From Planctomycetota bacterium (GTDB taxonomy: Bacteria; Planctomycetota; UBA8108; UBA1146), in contig JAAZXB010000001.1 of assembly GCA_014240375.1 (NCBI GenBank), positions 116,110-180,109 on the forward strand: a stretch of DNA of 64,000 bases. Reading direction: 5' to 3'. Positions 17,975 to 26,175 of this stretch are shown here, one piece after another. Position numbers and translations under genes: made by a program. The first letter of the stretch is position 1, and the number at the start of each line of letters is the position of its first letter. The notes beneath the pieces were generated by a model that saw nothing but the letters and a program-made list of their open reading frames with translations, did no database searches and was not told the DNA's origin.

Positions 17975-18914
17975 GTTGTTCGGGAAAAAAGAACCGAACG
18001 ACACACCCGAGGAAGAGCAGCTGGGGGCCTTCGCCCGGCTTCGCCGAGGACTGGGAAAAACCAGAGCAGCTCTCGCTTCCGTTTTCTCACTCGGCCGCAA
18101 ACTCGATGCAGACTTGCTCGAGGAGGTCGAAACCATCTTGATCCAATCAGACTTCGGCCCCGCGGTGGCGATGGAACTTTGCGATGATCTTGAGGCTGCG
18201 TATTCCGACCGTGAATTTTCTCCCGATGAAGTGGTTCCTTTCCTCAAGAACAAACTGCGCGATCGACTGGGAGACGGTCATTCCATCTCCTGGGCCGAAC
18301 AGGGGACCACGGTGATCGTGGTGGCAGGGGTCAATGGGGTCGGAAAAACCACCTCCATCGCCAAGCTGGCTCACCAGTGGAGGTCAGAGGGCAAGAGCGT
18401 GATCCTGGCAGCGGGAGATACATTCCGTGCCGCCGCCATCGATCAACTCGGTATCTGGAGTGAACGACTCGGAGTCGAGATGATTCGTGGGAAAGCTGGT
18501 GGCGATCCCGCTGCAGTGGTCTTCGATGCGGTTCGTGCTGCCAAGGAGAAGCAGGTAGATGTTCTGTTGATCGATACTGCGGGCCGCCTCCATACCGAGA
18601 AGCCCCTGATGGATCAACTGGGCAAGATTGGCCGGGTGATCGGCAAGCAACTGGAGGGAGCCCCACACGAGGTTCTCCAGGTGCTCGATGCGACCACCGG
18701 GCAGAATGCCATCCTGCAAGCCAAAGCATTCCACGAGGTGATGCCGGTCACTGGACTGGTATTGACCAAACTCGATGGCACGGCACGTGGAGGAGTGATC
18801 TTTCCGATCATGAAAGAGATGGGACTTCCGGTGAAGTACATCGGAGTTGGAGAAGGAATCGAAGACTTGCAGTCCTTTGATCCCGATCGTTTCATCGAGG
18901 CGCTCTTCGACTAG
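17961..18914 (+). CDS. ftsY: Signal recognition particle receptor FtsY
   Basis: 317 aa. SRP-GTPase with a short acidic N-terminal A-domain, the NG N-domain (GKTRAALASVFS), and the G motifs GVNGVGKTTSIAKLA, GDTFRAAAIDQL, DTAGRLHTEKPLMDQL and TKLDGTARGG. It ends with GEGIEDLQSFDPDRFIEALF. It docks ribosome-SRP complexes at the membrane. The length is that of the short FtsY forms. Its TAG stop lies in a CTAG shared with the stop of the convergent gene, leaving no intergenic terminator. Confidence 0.97.
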   Translation: MILGKLFGKKEPNDTPEEEQLGAFARLRRGLGKTRAALASVFSLGRKLDADLLEEVETILIQSDFGPAVAMELCDDLEAAYSDREFSPDEVVPFLKNKLRDRLGDGHSISWAEQGTTVIVVAGVNGVGKTTSIAKLAHQWRSEGKSVILAAGDTFRAAAIDQLGIWSERLGVEMIRGKAGGDPAAVVFDAVRAAKEKQVDVLLIDTAGRLHTEKPLMDQLGKIGRVIGKQLEGAPHEVLQVLDATTGQNAILQAKAFHEVMPVTGLVLTKLDGTARGGVIFPIMKEMGLPVKYIGVGEGIEDLQSFDPDRFIEALFD

Positions 18915-20245
18915 GGCTGCGGATCCGCTGGACCCCTTCTCACCAGTTCGTCTATTCCGTCTCCGTCGAGATCCGCCAGTCCCTCCTCAACGACACCCAC
19001 GATCTCCTGATCCAGTTCTCCGTCTCCATCTTCATCGCCACCACCACCGACCAGTGGGAACCACTTCTCCCCCGCAGAAAGTGCCCTCAATTGCCGCGTC
19101 TGGCCAAGAAAAACCACCGCATGGTAGCCCCCCTGCGGCCGGTTCGGCTGTTGAGCCAGGACTCGATCGCCATTGCTCACGCACCCCACCGCCAGCGGGA
19201 GATTTCCCCCGAGCAGACCGGGGAACGGTCCCGTCGTTCTTTCCAGTACGGCTCCCGATCCAAAATCCAGTACCAGCAGCCCTGACCCATCGGTGGGGCG
19301 ACCCACTCCGAGCAACAGCATCTCATCCTTGCCATCGTCATCGATATCGAACAGGTGCACCCGCACCCGTCCCGCCGGAGCCACCCCACGGATGGTCGGA
19401 GCAGCCCGGTGAGCCTTCCCTTGTGGATCGACGCAACAGATCTCCAGATCATCCGAGGCCGCTGCTGCAGCAGACCCATACAGGCTGTGGATCCCGTCGA
19501 GATCGAGATCTCCAGGGGTTGCACGCGCTTCAGGATGAACCGGGTGCATCACCGAACTCTTCAGTGGTACGTGACCGAGCCCGAGGATGTGACCGGCTTC
19601 ATGCACGATCACTTTTTCCAGCTGCGGCTCGATGCGACGGATCGCCCTCAATCCTCGCGCTGCTGGAGTGGGTTCCGAGGTGGGTTTCGAGGTGGGTTTC
19701 CCGAGTGTCCAGTCGAGATTGGTGTTGAGATGAATCGACCACGGAGTGTCATCTCCGGACTCCGGAGCTGCCGCGATGTGGGCGAGCATCTCCGCCGAGA
19801 TCCCGAAGGAAACACAGGATCGACCATGGTTTTTACCCCTCCAGCCGATCGTCAGGGTGGCCGTCTCCCCTTGCTGGGCTCTGCGAAAGGAACAGGCTCC
19901 TGGAACGTTCCATCTTGCCAGTGCCGACTCGATCACCTGTTCAGCCTTGTGAAGATCGAAGGGGCAATTCGTCGGGTCCATGCGCCAGAGGATTCCATCG
20001 GAACCGACCATCCGGTGCAGGATGGTGAATCGAAACTGGAACGCACCGCCACTGTATCGGTACTCTTCCTGCTGTGATGGCTGCACAAGGTGACAGGCGC
20101 ACAGCAACAGAGGTAGCAGTAGTAGAGAAGAGCGCAGTCCGCGAACCGAAGGGGAGTTCCACGGGGAGTTCCACGGGGAGTTCCACCGAGTGTTCGCCAA
20201 CAGCTGTGACCATCGCTGTCGTATCCACGAGTGCACCAAGTTCAC
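18911..20245 (-). CDS. Matrixin-like zinc metallopeptidase, probable lipoprotein
   Basis: 444 aa, GTG start preceded by GAGGGGAG. After a 40-residue polar N-terminus with three NSPW repeats comes a hydrophobic core, LLLLPLLLCAC, with a plausible lipobox Cys. Residues about 60-235 form a metzincin domain: the zinc motif HEAGHILGLGH is followed by SSVMHP, the Met-turn. The C-terminal part has VCBS/FG-GAP-like acidic repeats (FDIDDDGKDEMLLL, DLDGDGIDELV). This suggests a cell-surface protease or self-processing surface protein. Two in-frame 12-bp repeat arrays lie in the gene. The long region before the signal is odd, and a start misassignment is possible. Confidence 0.8.
   Translation of the reverse strand: MNLVHSWIRQRWSQLLANTRWNSPWNSPWNSPSVRGLRSSLLLLPLLLCACHLVQPSQQEEYRYSGGAFQFRFTILHRMVGSDGILWRMDPTNCPFDLHKAEQVIESALARWNVPGACSFRRAQQGETATLTIGWRGKNHGRSCVSFGISAEMLAHIAAAPESGDDTPWSIHLNTNLDWTLGKPTSKPTSEPTPAARGLRAIRRIEPQLEKVIVHEAGHILGLGHVPLKSSVMHPVHPEARATPGDLDLDGIHSLYGSAAAAASDDLEICCVDPQGKAHRAAPTIRGVAPAGRVRVHLFDIDDDGKDEMLLLGVGRPTDGSGLLVLDFGSGAVLERTTGPFPGLLGGNLPLAVGCVSNGDRVLAQQPNRPQGGYHAVVFLGQTRQLRALSAGEKWFPLVGGGGDEDGDGELDQEIVGVVEEGLADLDGDGIDELVRRGPADPQP
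19677..19700. repeat. 12-bp tandem duplication inside the matrixin-like gene
   Basis: gaggtgggtttc occurs twice in succession (19677-19688 and 19689-19700), with a diverged copy just before. On the minus strand it encodes KPTSKPTSEPT, a linker within the protease domain region. Confidence 0.9.
20151..20186. repeat. 12-bp tandem triplication near the 5' end of the matrixin-like gene
   Basis: ggggagttccac occurs three times without mismatch. It encodes NSPW-type repeats just before the signal-peptide-like hydrophobic core. Confidence 0.95.
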
Positions 20246-20327
20246 ATCTCCCCTCTCGCTGCGACGCAGCCTGCACCTTCGATTCGTTCCCGAAGCGTCC
20301 GCGATGCACGCCCCCCGTGTCAGATGG

Positions 20328-20371
20328 AAAACCGCCCGCTGCCCCGGCGCAAGACGCGGGTCAGCGGGCGG
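20328..20371 (-). terminator. Rho-independent terminator of the di-heme cytochrome operon
   Basis: On the minus strand a perfect 10-bp inverted repeat (CCGCCCGCTG / CAGCGGGCGG) with a 20-nt loop is followed directly by TTTT. It lies 27 bp past the stop of the downstream di-heme gene. Confidence 0.85.
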
Positions 20372-20397
20372 TCCAACTTCTGCAAAAGAATCGAGTT

Positions 20398-21570
20398 CTA
20401 CAGGTCCGAGAGGAACAGGAGTAAAGCATCCTGTTCTTCCTCACTGAGGGCCTGATAGGCTGCTGTGACCTGTTGGGCCTCATCCTGGTGGAGCAAGATC
20501 GCATCCTCGAGGGTGGTGGCTCTTCCATCGTGAAGATAGGGAGCCGTGACCCGAACTCCCCACAGTGGCGGAGTCTTGTAGAAGCCGACGCCAGCGGGAG
20601 TGCCCAGATCAGCGGTACCTCGAAAATCATCCGGATAGATGTCGTGCAGAAGTAGGTCGGAATACAACGGCACCGGACCACCAGACCCCTGCAGGACAGG
20701 AACATGGCACACCGCACACCCCACAGTATTGAAAAGCGCCTCTCCCACCAGCACCTGGGGGTCGGTATTGCCGCCTCGAGGTGGGTACGCCAGATGAACT
20801 GCGAAGAACAACATATCCGAGAAGTCATCCGTCGAGATCTCGGGATCCGCAATGGAATCTGCATCGGACAGCATTCCGAATCCACGACCATCGTCGGGCA
20901 CAGTGATTCCAGTCTCGCCACCGAGAGCATCCCTGAGGAAATCGGAAACGGTAGGCACCTGAGCCTTCCAGCCCAACTTACCCACCTCGGGGACTCCGGC
21001 GATGTCGATCATCCGGGCCACACCTCTGCATCCGTCGCCATCGTTGTCGTTGGGGTCCTCGTGAGAGAGGACCTCAGCATCTGAAATCGTGTCGATCAGG
21101 CCCAGCCCGAGCGTATTGGGAGTCTGGCGCTGTTCGAAAACATCCGCCTGAGGATCCGCATCTTCTCGACCCGGCGTATCGGGGCGCCGCAACTTGCTGG
21201 CCACCTGGCCTCCTGGAAGATCCTGGAAAGGACCGGCACCGCCATTGTCCATGCCGAAACGCATCACATTCACATCGAGTCCGCCGGCACCCCCGATGAT
21301 GGGAGTCTGGTGACAGGACCGACAGGAATCCGCGTTGAGATCGGGAGTCCCCAGGCCTTGCGCCTGGGTCCAATCGCGATCGAACACCTTGCGGCCGCGA
21401 ATCCATTGCTCCAGTTCATTGGCATCGAGTACCCGATCGGGACCGCCCATCGCACCTACCGGTGGAACGGGAGTGTCGTCATCGATGATCTCGGCATTGA
21501 CACCACTGATCACCAGCAAGGTCGAGATCAAGAGCAGCAAACCGGTATTCAAAAATGTTGTGTTATTCAT
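20398..21570 (-). CDS. Di-heme oxidoreductase-family c-type cytochrome
   Basis: 390 aa with a signal peptide (LLLLISTLLVISGVNA). Two CXXCH heme-binding motifs are present: CRSCH (about residue 83) and CAVCH (about residue 293). The surrounding blocks LNADSCRSCHQTP, LGLGLIDTISDAEVLSHEDP and PPLWGVRVTAPYLHDGRATT are typical of the DHOR/DUF1111 family (thiol-oxidoreductase or peroxidase-like periplasmic cytochromes). The ATG overlaps the stop of the paralogous upstream cytochrome by one base, so the two are one operon ending at the 20328 hairpin. Electron donor and substrate are unknown. Confidence 0.9.
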   Translation of the reverse strand: MNNTTFLNTGLLLLISTLLVISGVNAEIIDDDTPVPPVGAMGGPDRVLDANELEQWIRGRKVFDRDWTQAQGLGTPDLNADSCRSCHQTPIIGGAGGLDVNVMRFGMDNGGAGPFQDLPGGQVASKLRRPDTPGREDADPQADVFEQRQTPNTLGLGLIDTISDAEVLSHEDPNDNDGDGCRGVARMIDIAGVPEVGKLGWKAQVPTVSDFLRDALGGETGITVPDDGRGFGMLSDADSIADPEISTDDFSDMLFFAVHLAYPPRGGNTDPQVLVGEALFNTVGCAVCHVPVLQGSGGPVPLYSDLLLHDIYPDDFRGTADLGTPAGVGFYKTPPLWGVRVTAPYLHDGRATTLEDAILLHQDEAQQVTAAYQALSEEEQDALLLFLSDL

Positions 21571-23039
21571 CAGATGGCCTCCAGGAATCGGATCACAGCA
21601 TCCTGTTCGGAAGGAGTCAGAGCATCGTAGGCGTCTCGCGACTGCTGCCCTTCTCCTCCATGCATCAATATGGCATCTCGCATCGTGTCTGCCCTGCCGT
21701 CATGTAGCCAGGGCCCATGGAGTCGAACTCCCCACAGTGGTTGAGTTCGAAACTCATCGGTAGTAATGAGCGGGGCTATCACGCTGAACTGAGGAAACCC
21801 CTGTGAAATCCCATCGGCCAAATCTGGTCCCATATCATGAAGCAACAGATCGGTGTAGGCGTTGACCGGACCCACTGAAGATTCAAGATTGGGAATATGG
21901 CAACTCACACAACTCATCTGGAAGAACAAGTTCTCTCCCAGAATCTCCTCGCTGCCCATCGGCTTGCGAGGTACGGGAGCGAGGAACTTGCTGAAGGTCA
22001 CGATGTCACCCAGATCCGAGGTTGGCATCTCGGGGTCCGCGACGGCATCGAAGTCGACGGTCGAATCATCGGGTCCTGCACCGACCTGCATCATCGAGGC
22101 ACTGACGATTCCACCACTCCCCTGGAATGGATCGGTGGTGATTCCCATCTGATTGTTCAGGGCGCCACGCAGGAACGCCTCGAGGAAGTTGGCCTGTGAT
22201 TTGAATCCGAATCTGCCAATGTTGCCCAGAGCGTCGGAGTTATAGCGGCCACTGATGCCATCTCCATCCAGATCATCTGGATCGGTGTTGGAGTAAATTT
22301 CAGCATTTGAGATCAACTCGAAGAGACCCACACCGAACTGCGGAGGAGCATTTCTCTGCGCCACCGTGACCTGAAGTCCGCCCACCTGGGAAGACTCAGG
22401 AATCGACGGTCTGCCGCCACTGCCCGCACCGGGAACGGTGTAGGAGGGCATCACGATGCTGGGAAGATCATCCGGATCCCAGATGGGTCCCTGACTTCCA
22501 GGTGCACCGACTGCCGCGAAGAAAAAATTCCGGTAGATCGGAGAAGAACCACCGACTTCCGGGGTGCTGTGACAGGCGACGCAACTGACCGCATTGTAGT
22601 ATGGCCCGAGTCCCTCTTCGGGAGTGAACTTCTTGTGCATCAGATCTCGGCCACGAAGGAATGAATCGAAGGTCGCCTGATCGAGGCCCTGAAGAGCACC
22701 TCCAAGGGAGCACTCCGCGTAAGACTCGCATCCGAGATTATCGGCGATCGGATCCGGTCCGCACTCGTTGAATGGCTCTGCAGGAGCGGAGCCGTTCAAG
22801 AACAGGTAAGTGAATCCACTGATGGCGTCCGCAAGGTTGACCACACCGTCATCGTCGTAGTCATAGGCATCTTCACAGTAGCCGACTCCACCTGAAAACA
22901 TGTACTGCAGCATCGTGATGCCATCGGCGAGATCAAAGGTACCGTCCTCATTCACATCTCCACGCTTGAAGTCTGCAGCATGGAGTTGCCCCACGCCGAG
23001 AAGTGTCAGCAGCAGAAACAGGGGAACAATCACTTTCAC
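21570..23039 (-). CDS. Di-heme oxidoreductase-family cytochrome with N-terminal dockerin-like module
   Basis: 489 aa. I use the GTG at 23039, preceded by a perfect GAGGAGGA at 6 nt, instead of the track ATG-equivalent 15 codons upstream. Signal peptide VIVPLFLLLTLLGVGQLHA. Residues about 22-100 form a dockerin-like pair (GDVNEDGTFDLADGITMLQY and YDDDGVVNLADAISGFTYL). The cytochrome follows, with CVACH and CVSCH heme motifs, LGLG/VGLFELISNAEIYS and PLWGVRLHGPWLHDGRAD blocks. It is a paralogue of the downstream protein with an added surface-attachment module. In the other proteins of this window the module is C-terminal, so the N-terminal position is unusual. Confidence 0.88.
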   Translation of the reverse strand: MKVIVPLFLLLTLLGVGQLHAADFKRGDVNEDGTFDLADGITMLQYMFSGGVGYCEDAYDYDDDGVVNLADAISGFTYLFLNGSAPAEPFNECGPDPIADNLGCESYAECSLGGALQGLDQATFDSFLRGRDLMHKKFTPEEGLGPYYNAVSCVACHSTPEVGGSSPIYRNFFFAAVGAPGSQGPIWDPDDLPSIVMPSYTVPGAGSGGRPSIPESSQVGGLQVTVAQRNAPPQFGVGLFELISNAEIYSNTDPDDLDGDGISGRYNSDALGNIGRFGFKSQANFLEAFLRGALNNQMGITTDPFQGSGGIVSASMMQVGAGPDDSTVDFDAVADPEMPTSDLGDIVTFSKFLAPVPRKPMGSEEILGENLFFQMSCVSCHIPNLESSVGPVNAYTDLLLHDMGPDLADGISQGFPQFSVIAPLITTDEFRTQPLWGVRLHGPWLHDGRADTMRDAILMHGGEGQQSRDAYDALTPSEQDAVIRFLEAI

Positions 23040-23403
23040 GGTAGATCCTCCTCTTGTTTTCGATTTCCAAGAGACAGGCTGCAATGGAACAAACAGACTG
23101 TTCGAGTAGATTGCCGGTATTCAGAGTGTCATGCACCGCTGAATACTGACCGTGTATCGCCTGAGCGTCTCGTCGATGGCGAGAACGCTCACTCTGGCCC
23201 CCAACTCGATACGGCAATACGAACAATCGGGGATCTCGATTCTACCCTTCAATACACCCTTTCAACACCGTGGATCTGAATCAAATGTCGTCGAATCGAT
23301 CCAATAGGACTGAAACAGGGTCGATTCGTCGGTGACTCCGCTCCTGCTGGAATCGCCCAGAAGTTCTTCTCACGGCTTCACGGACCGCGGAGCAAAATTG
23401 CCG
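23040..23403. other. Intergenic region with two inverted repeats (364 bp)
   Basis: No credible coding sequence. It contains an 8-bp inverted repeat (gtattcag / ctgaatac, 23117-23146) and a longer hairpin (23162-23191). Both lie upstream of the cytochrome operon on the minus strand and may belong to its promoter or leader. Otherwise nothing recognised. Confidence 0.5.
23162..23191 (-). promoter_or_regulatory. Hairpin in the leader region of the cytochrome operon
   Basis: tgagcgtctcg pairs with cgagaacgctca (11 bp with one bulged A) around a 7-nt loop. No T-run follows on either strand. It lies about 120 bp upstream of the cytochrome start. It may be an operator or RNA structural element. Function unknown. 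Confidence 0.35.
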
Positions 23404-24246
23404 CTAATCGACAGGATTCCCCTGCAGGATGAAGGTAAGGGCCAGAATAGCGCTGAGTACTGCGACGATCGGTCGCAGCAGTCGCTCTCCTCCTTTCAGG
23501 GCAAATTTCCCTCCCAGATACGCCCCGAGTCCGTAGGAAGGGATCAGCACAATCGCCACGGCAAGTTGAAACTTGCCGTGGCTCAGGTACAAGAGGCCCG
23601 ATGCGGCGGACATCGCCACCACCCACCACACCTTCCAGCGCACTGCTTCGACCACCGAAAGTCGCATCGAAGTGGTCAACAACAAGACGATCAAAGCTCC
23701 GACTCCGGCTCCGATGAACCCACCGTAAAAGCCACAGATCAGGCAGCCGATGTAGAATTTGATTCCGGGAGTGGCGGCCAGTGGATCGGCCAGTGGATCG
23801 GTCAGTGGATCGGTCAGTGGTGGATCTGGCCGCGGCAACAGGAATGCCCCGACCGCCACCAACATCAACCCACCCATCACCTGGCGAAACAGACTCTTGT
23901 CGAGGTGCTCGATCTCGACGGCTGCCAGCGCCCCGAGGATCGCAGCCCCTCCCACCAGCATCAGAGGACGCCAGCCGATGGTGGGCGATTCCTGCGATTT
24001 CGAGCCGCTGGAGCGTTCCAACCCACGATTCATCGTCCACCCGGCGACCAGCGCCTGAAAGGCCACGCAGATCCTGTTGGTGCCATTGGCCACCAGCGGG
24101 TCGATCCCCAGCGACACCAGTAGCGGTAGTACCAGCAGCGTCCCCCCACCCACCAGGGTATTGAGGGTTCCAGCCACGACTCCGACCACTGCGATGATCG
24201 CCCAGTTCAATGAGGCCCAGTCCAGTATCGCCCAGTCCAATTCCAA
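23404..24246 (-). CDS. TSUP (TauE/SafE) family membrane permease
   Basis: About 280 aa. I prefer the TTG at 24246 because AAGGGGGG lies 7 nt upstream. The track start (another TTG) is 16 codons earlier. The protein has about seven to eight hydrophobic helices. The N-terminal TSUP repeat is GTLNTLVGGGTLLVLPLLVSLG and the second is CGFYGGFIGAGVGALIVLLL, with the Gly-rich motif in both halves. The family exports sulfite, sulfonates or related organic anions, but the substrate here cannot be told. The central loop carries a (LTDP)n repeat, and the N-terminus a 5-aa repeat (LDWAI-type), both from in-frame tandem duplications. Divergent from the 2-oxoacid oxidoreductase genes. Confidence 0.88.
   Translation of the reverse strand: MELDWAILDWASLNWAIIAVVGVVAGTLNTLVGGGTLLVLPLLVSLGIDPLVANGTNRICVAFQALVAGWTMNRGLERSSGSKSQESPTIGWRPLMLVGGAAILGALAAVEIEHLDKSLFRQVMGGLMLVAVGAFLLPRPDPPLTDPLTDPLADPLAATPGIKFYIGCLICGFYGGFIGAGVGALIVLLLTTSMRLSVVEAVRWKVWWVVAMSAASGLLYLSHGKFQLAVAIVLIPSYGLGAYLGGKFALKGGERLLRPIVAVLSAILALTFILQGNPVD
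23779..23820. repeat. 12-bp tandem array in the TSUP permease gene
   Basis: cagtggatcggc/t occurs three times followed by half a unit. It encodes LTDPLTDPLADPLA in a loop between transmembrane helices. Confidence 0.94.
24200..24244. repeat. 15-bp tandem repeat at the start of the TSUP permease gene
   Basis: Three diverged 15-bp units starting gcccagtycaa or gcccagtccag encode LDWAI-LDWAS-LNWAI. They lie just before the first transmembrane helix. More diverged, thus older, than the 12-bp arrays. Confidence 0.75.
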
Positions 24247-24390
24247 CTTGCGACCCCCCTTCTGGAGCCACTTTCGCACGAGAGTTGCGATCAATACAGC
24301 AGGGTTGGCTTGATTCCCGAACCCGATCCCACGATCCTCTCATCCTGTCAGGAGCCACCAGCAGCGACTCCACCCGACGGGAGGAACCGG

Positions 24391-26175
24391 ATGAATCCGC
24401 GAGTGAACGATTTCTCGATCCGCATTGCTACCCCGAACGGTACCGGGAGCCAGACTTCTAACATCGTGATTCAGCGAGCGCTGATCCAGATGGGGCTGAT
24501 CGCCAGCGCCAAGAATCTGTTCCCGTCCAACATCGCAGGACTCCCGACATGGTTTCAGATTCGTGTCAGTCCAGGTGGTTGGCAGACGATGAACCCTCAG
24601 TGGCAGGTATTGCTGCCCCTCAATCAAGCCACCATCGGTCGCGATCTTCGAGAGAGTGTGCCAAACACCGTGGTCATCGAAAACAGTGACTGGAAAACCG
24701 CCGACAGCGAGTTCGAGGGACTCTGCCGCTACTCGGTCCCCTTCGATCAGCTGGCCCGCAAGATCAGCAATGCGAAGTTGCGGCCTCGCCTCAAGAACTT
24801 GATCTATGTCGGAGTCGTCGCCCAGTTGTTCGACATCCCGATGGAGCAGATTCGAGGCGCCTTACAAACCGTCTTCCCCGGCAAGGAAGCAGTGGTCGAC
24901 CTGAATGTCGAAGCAGCGCAGATCGGCTTTGATTTCGCTGCTGAGAGTCTGACCAAGCAGGATCCGTGGAAGTACGCTCCTGCCGACCAGGTCGGGGATC
25001 AAATTCTTCTCGACGGAAATGAGGCGGCCGCACTGGGAGCGATCTGGGGCGGTGTCTCGGTGGTCGCCTGGTACCCCATCACCCCCGCTTCATCGCTGGC
25101 GGAAGCGATCGAGAAACACATCGGTCGCTGTCGCGATTCGGACCCGGATGGGGGCAACAGGTTCGTGGTGATTCAAGCCGAAGATGAACTGGCGGCCATC
25201 GGGATGGCCCTGGGAGCCGGCTGGGCTGGAGCTCGATCGATGACCTCGACCAGTGGACCCGGAATCTCCTTGATGGCGGAAAACCTGGGGCTGGGCTACT
25301 TCGCCGAGATCCCGACAGTGGTCTACGATATCCAGCGTGTCGGCCCTTCCACTGGACTTCCGACCAGAACCCAGCAGAGCGATGTGCTGCAGGTGGCTTT
25401 TCACTCTCACGGCGATACTCGCTTCCCATTCCTGATTCCGGCCTCTCCCATCGAGTCGTTTCAGTTCTCCTGCCAGGCCTATGATCTCGCGGAGAAGTAT
25501 CAGATTCCGGTGATCTTCCTGTCTGATCTGGACCTTGGAATGAACAGCTGGATGTCAGATCCACTTCCCGAGCCAGAGAATGACATCCATCGAGGCAAGA
25601 TCGCCACCGATGAAGTGATCGCTCGACTGGATGACTGGGGTCGCTACAAAGACGTGGATGGCGATGGAATCCCTTATCGAACCATTCCTGGAATCACCCT
25701 TCACCCTGACGCCGCTCACCTGACTCGAGGGTCAGGTCATGACGAGAACGCCGAGTACAGCGAGTCCCCCGAGGTCTATGAACAAAACCTCGACCGACTG
25801 GCGAGAAAGATCGATGGCATGGTGGTCGATCTTCCCGCTCCCATCCGTCAGGACGGAGATTCCACCCTCGGTGTCATCGCATTCGGAACCACTGACATGG
25901 CGATGAGAGAAGTTCTCGAATCGCTGGAACAAAAGCCCTCGTACCTGCGCCTTCGCTCCTTCCCGTTCCATGACGAGGTGCGGGCATTTATGGATGATCA
26001 CGAGCAAATTCTCGTGATCGAACAGAATCAGCAGGGGCAGATGGCTCAACTTCTACGAATGCACTTTCCTCAACTTGCCGCTCGAATTCGATCCGCAACC
26101 TACTATGGCGGCTTGCCGCTCTCGGCAGGTTTCGTCAAGGATTCGATCGAACAGTCGCGCAGAGTGGAGGCCTGA
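24391..26175 (+). CDS. 2-oxoacid:acceptor (ferredoxin) oxidoreductase, fused gamma-alpha subunit
   Basis: 594 aa from ATG 24391, preceded by GGGAGGA at good spacing; the track start is 27 codons earlier. The N-terminal gamma domain has GTGSQTSNIVIQRALIQMG. The alpha/pyrimidine domain has GNEAAALGAIWGGVSVVAWYP followed by ITPAS, and GMALGAGWAGARSMTSTSGP. The C-terminal transketolase-like domain ends near residue 590. With the beta subunit it oxidatively decarboxylates a 2-oxoacid (2-oxoglutarate is the likely substrate for this KorA-type layout) to acyl-CoA, passing electrons to ferredoxin. Substrate assignment is inference. The TGA overlaps the beta-subunit ATG by one base. Confidence 0.93.
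   Translation: MNPRVNDFSIRIATPNGTGSQTSNIVIQRALIQMGLIASAKNLFPSNIAGLPTWFQIRVSPGGWQTMNPQWQVLLPLNQATIGRDLRESVPNTVVIENSDWKTADSEFEGLCRYSVPFDQLARKISNAKLRPRLKNLIYVGVVAQLFDIPMEQIRGALQTVFPGKEAVVDLNVEAAQIGFDFAAESLTKQDPWKYAPADQVGDQILLDGNEAAALGAIWGGVSVVAWYPITPASSLAEAIEKHIGRCRDSDPDGGNRFVVIQAEDELAAIGMALGAGWAGARSMTSTSGPGISLMAENLGLGYFAEIPTVVYDIQRVGPSTGLPTRTQQSDVLQVAFHSHGDTRFPFLIPASPIESFQFSCQAYDLAEKYQIPVIFLSDLDLGMNSWMSDPLPEPENDIHRGKIATDEVIARLDDWGRYKDVDGDGIPYRTIPGITLHPDAAHLTRGSGHDENAEYSESPEVYEQNLDRLARKIDGMVVDLPAPIRQDGDSTLGVIAFGTTDMAMREVLESLEQKPSYLRLRSFPFHDEVRAFMDDHEQILVIEQNQQGQMAQLLRMHFPQLAARIRSATYYGGLPLSAGFVKDSIEQSRRVEA

Noticed and set aside
23332-24373. 263-aa plus ORF and 331-aa minus ORF in other frames
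   Set aside because: They overlap the clear TSUP permease frame; composition is Arg/Ser/Pro-rich as typical for shadow frames.
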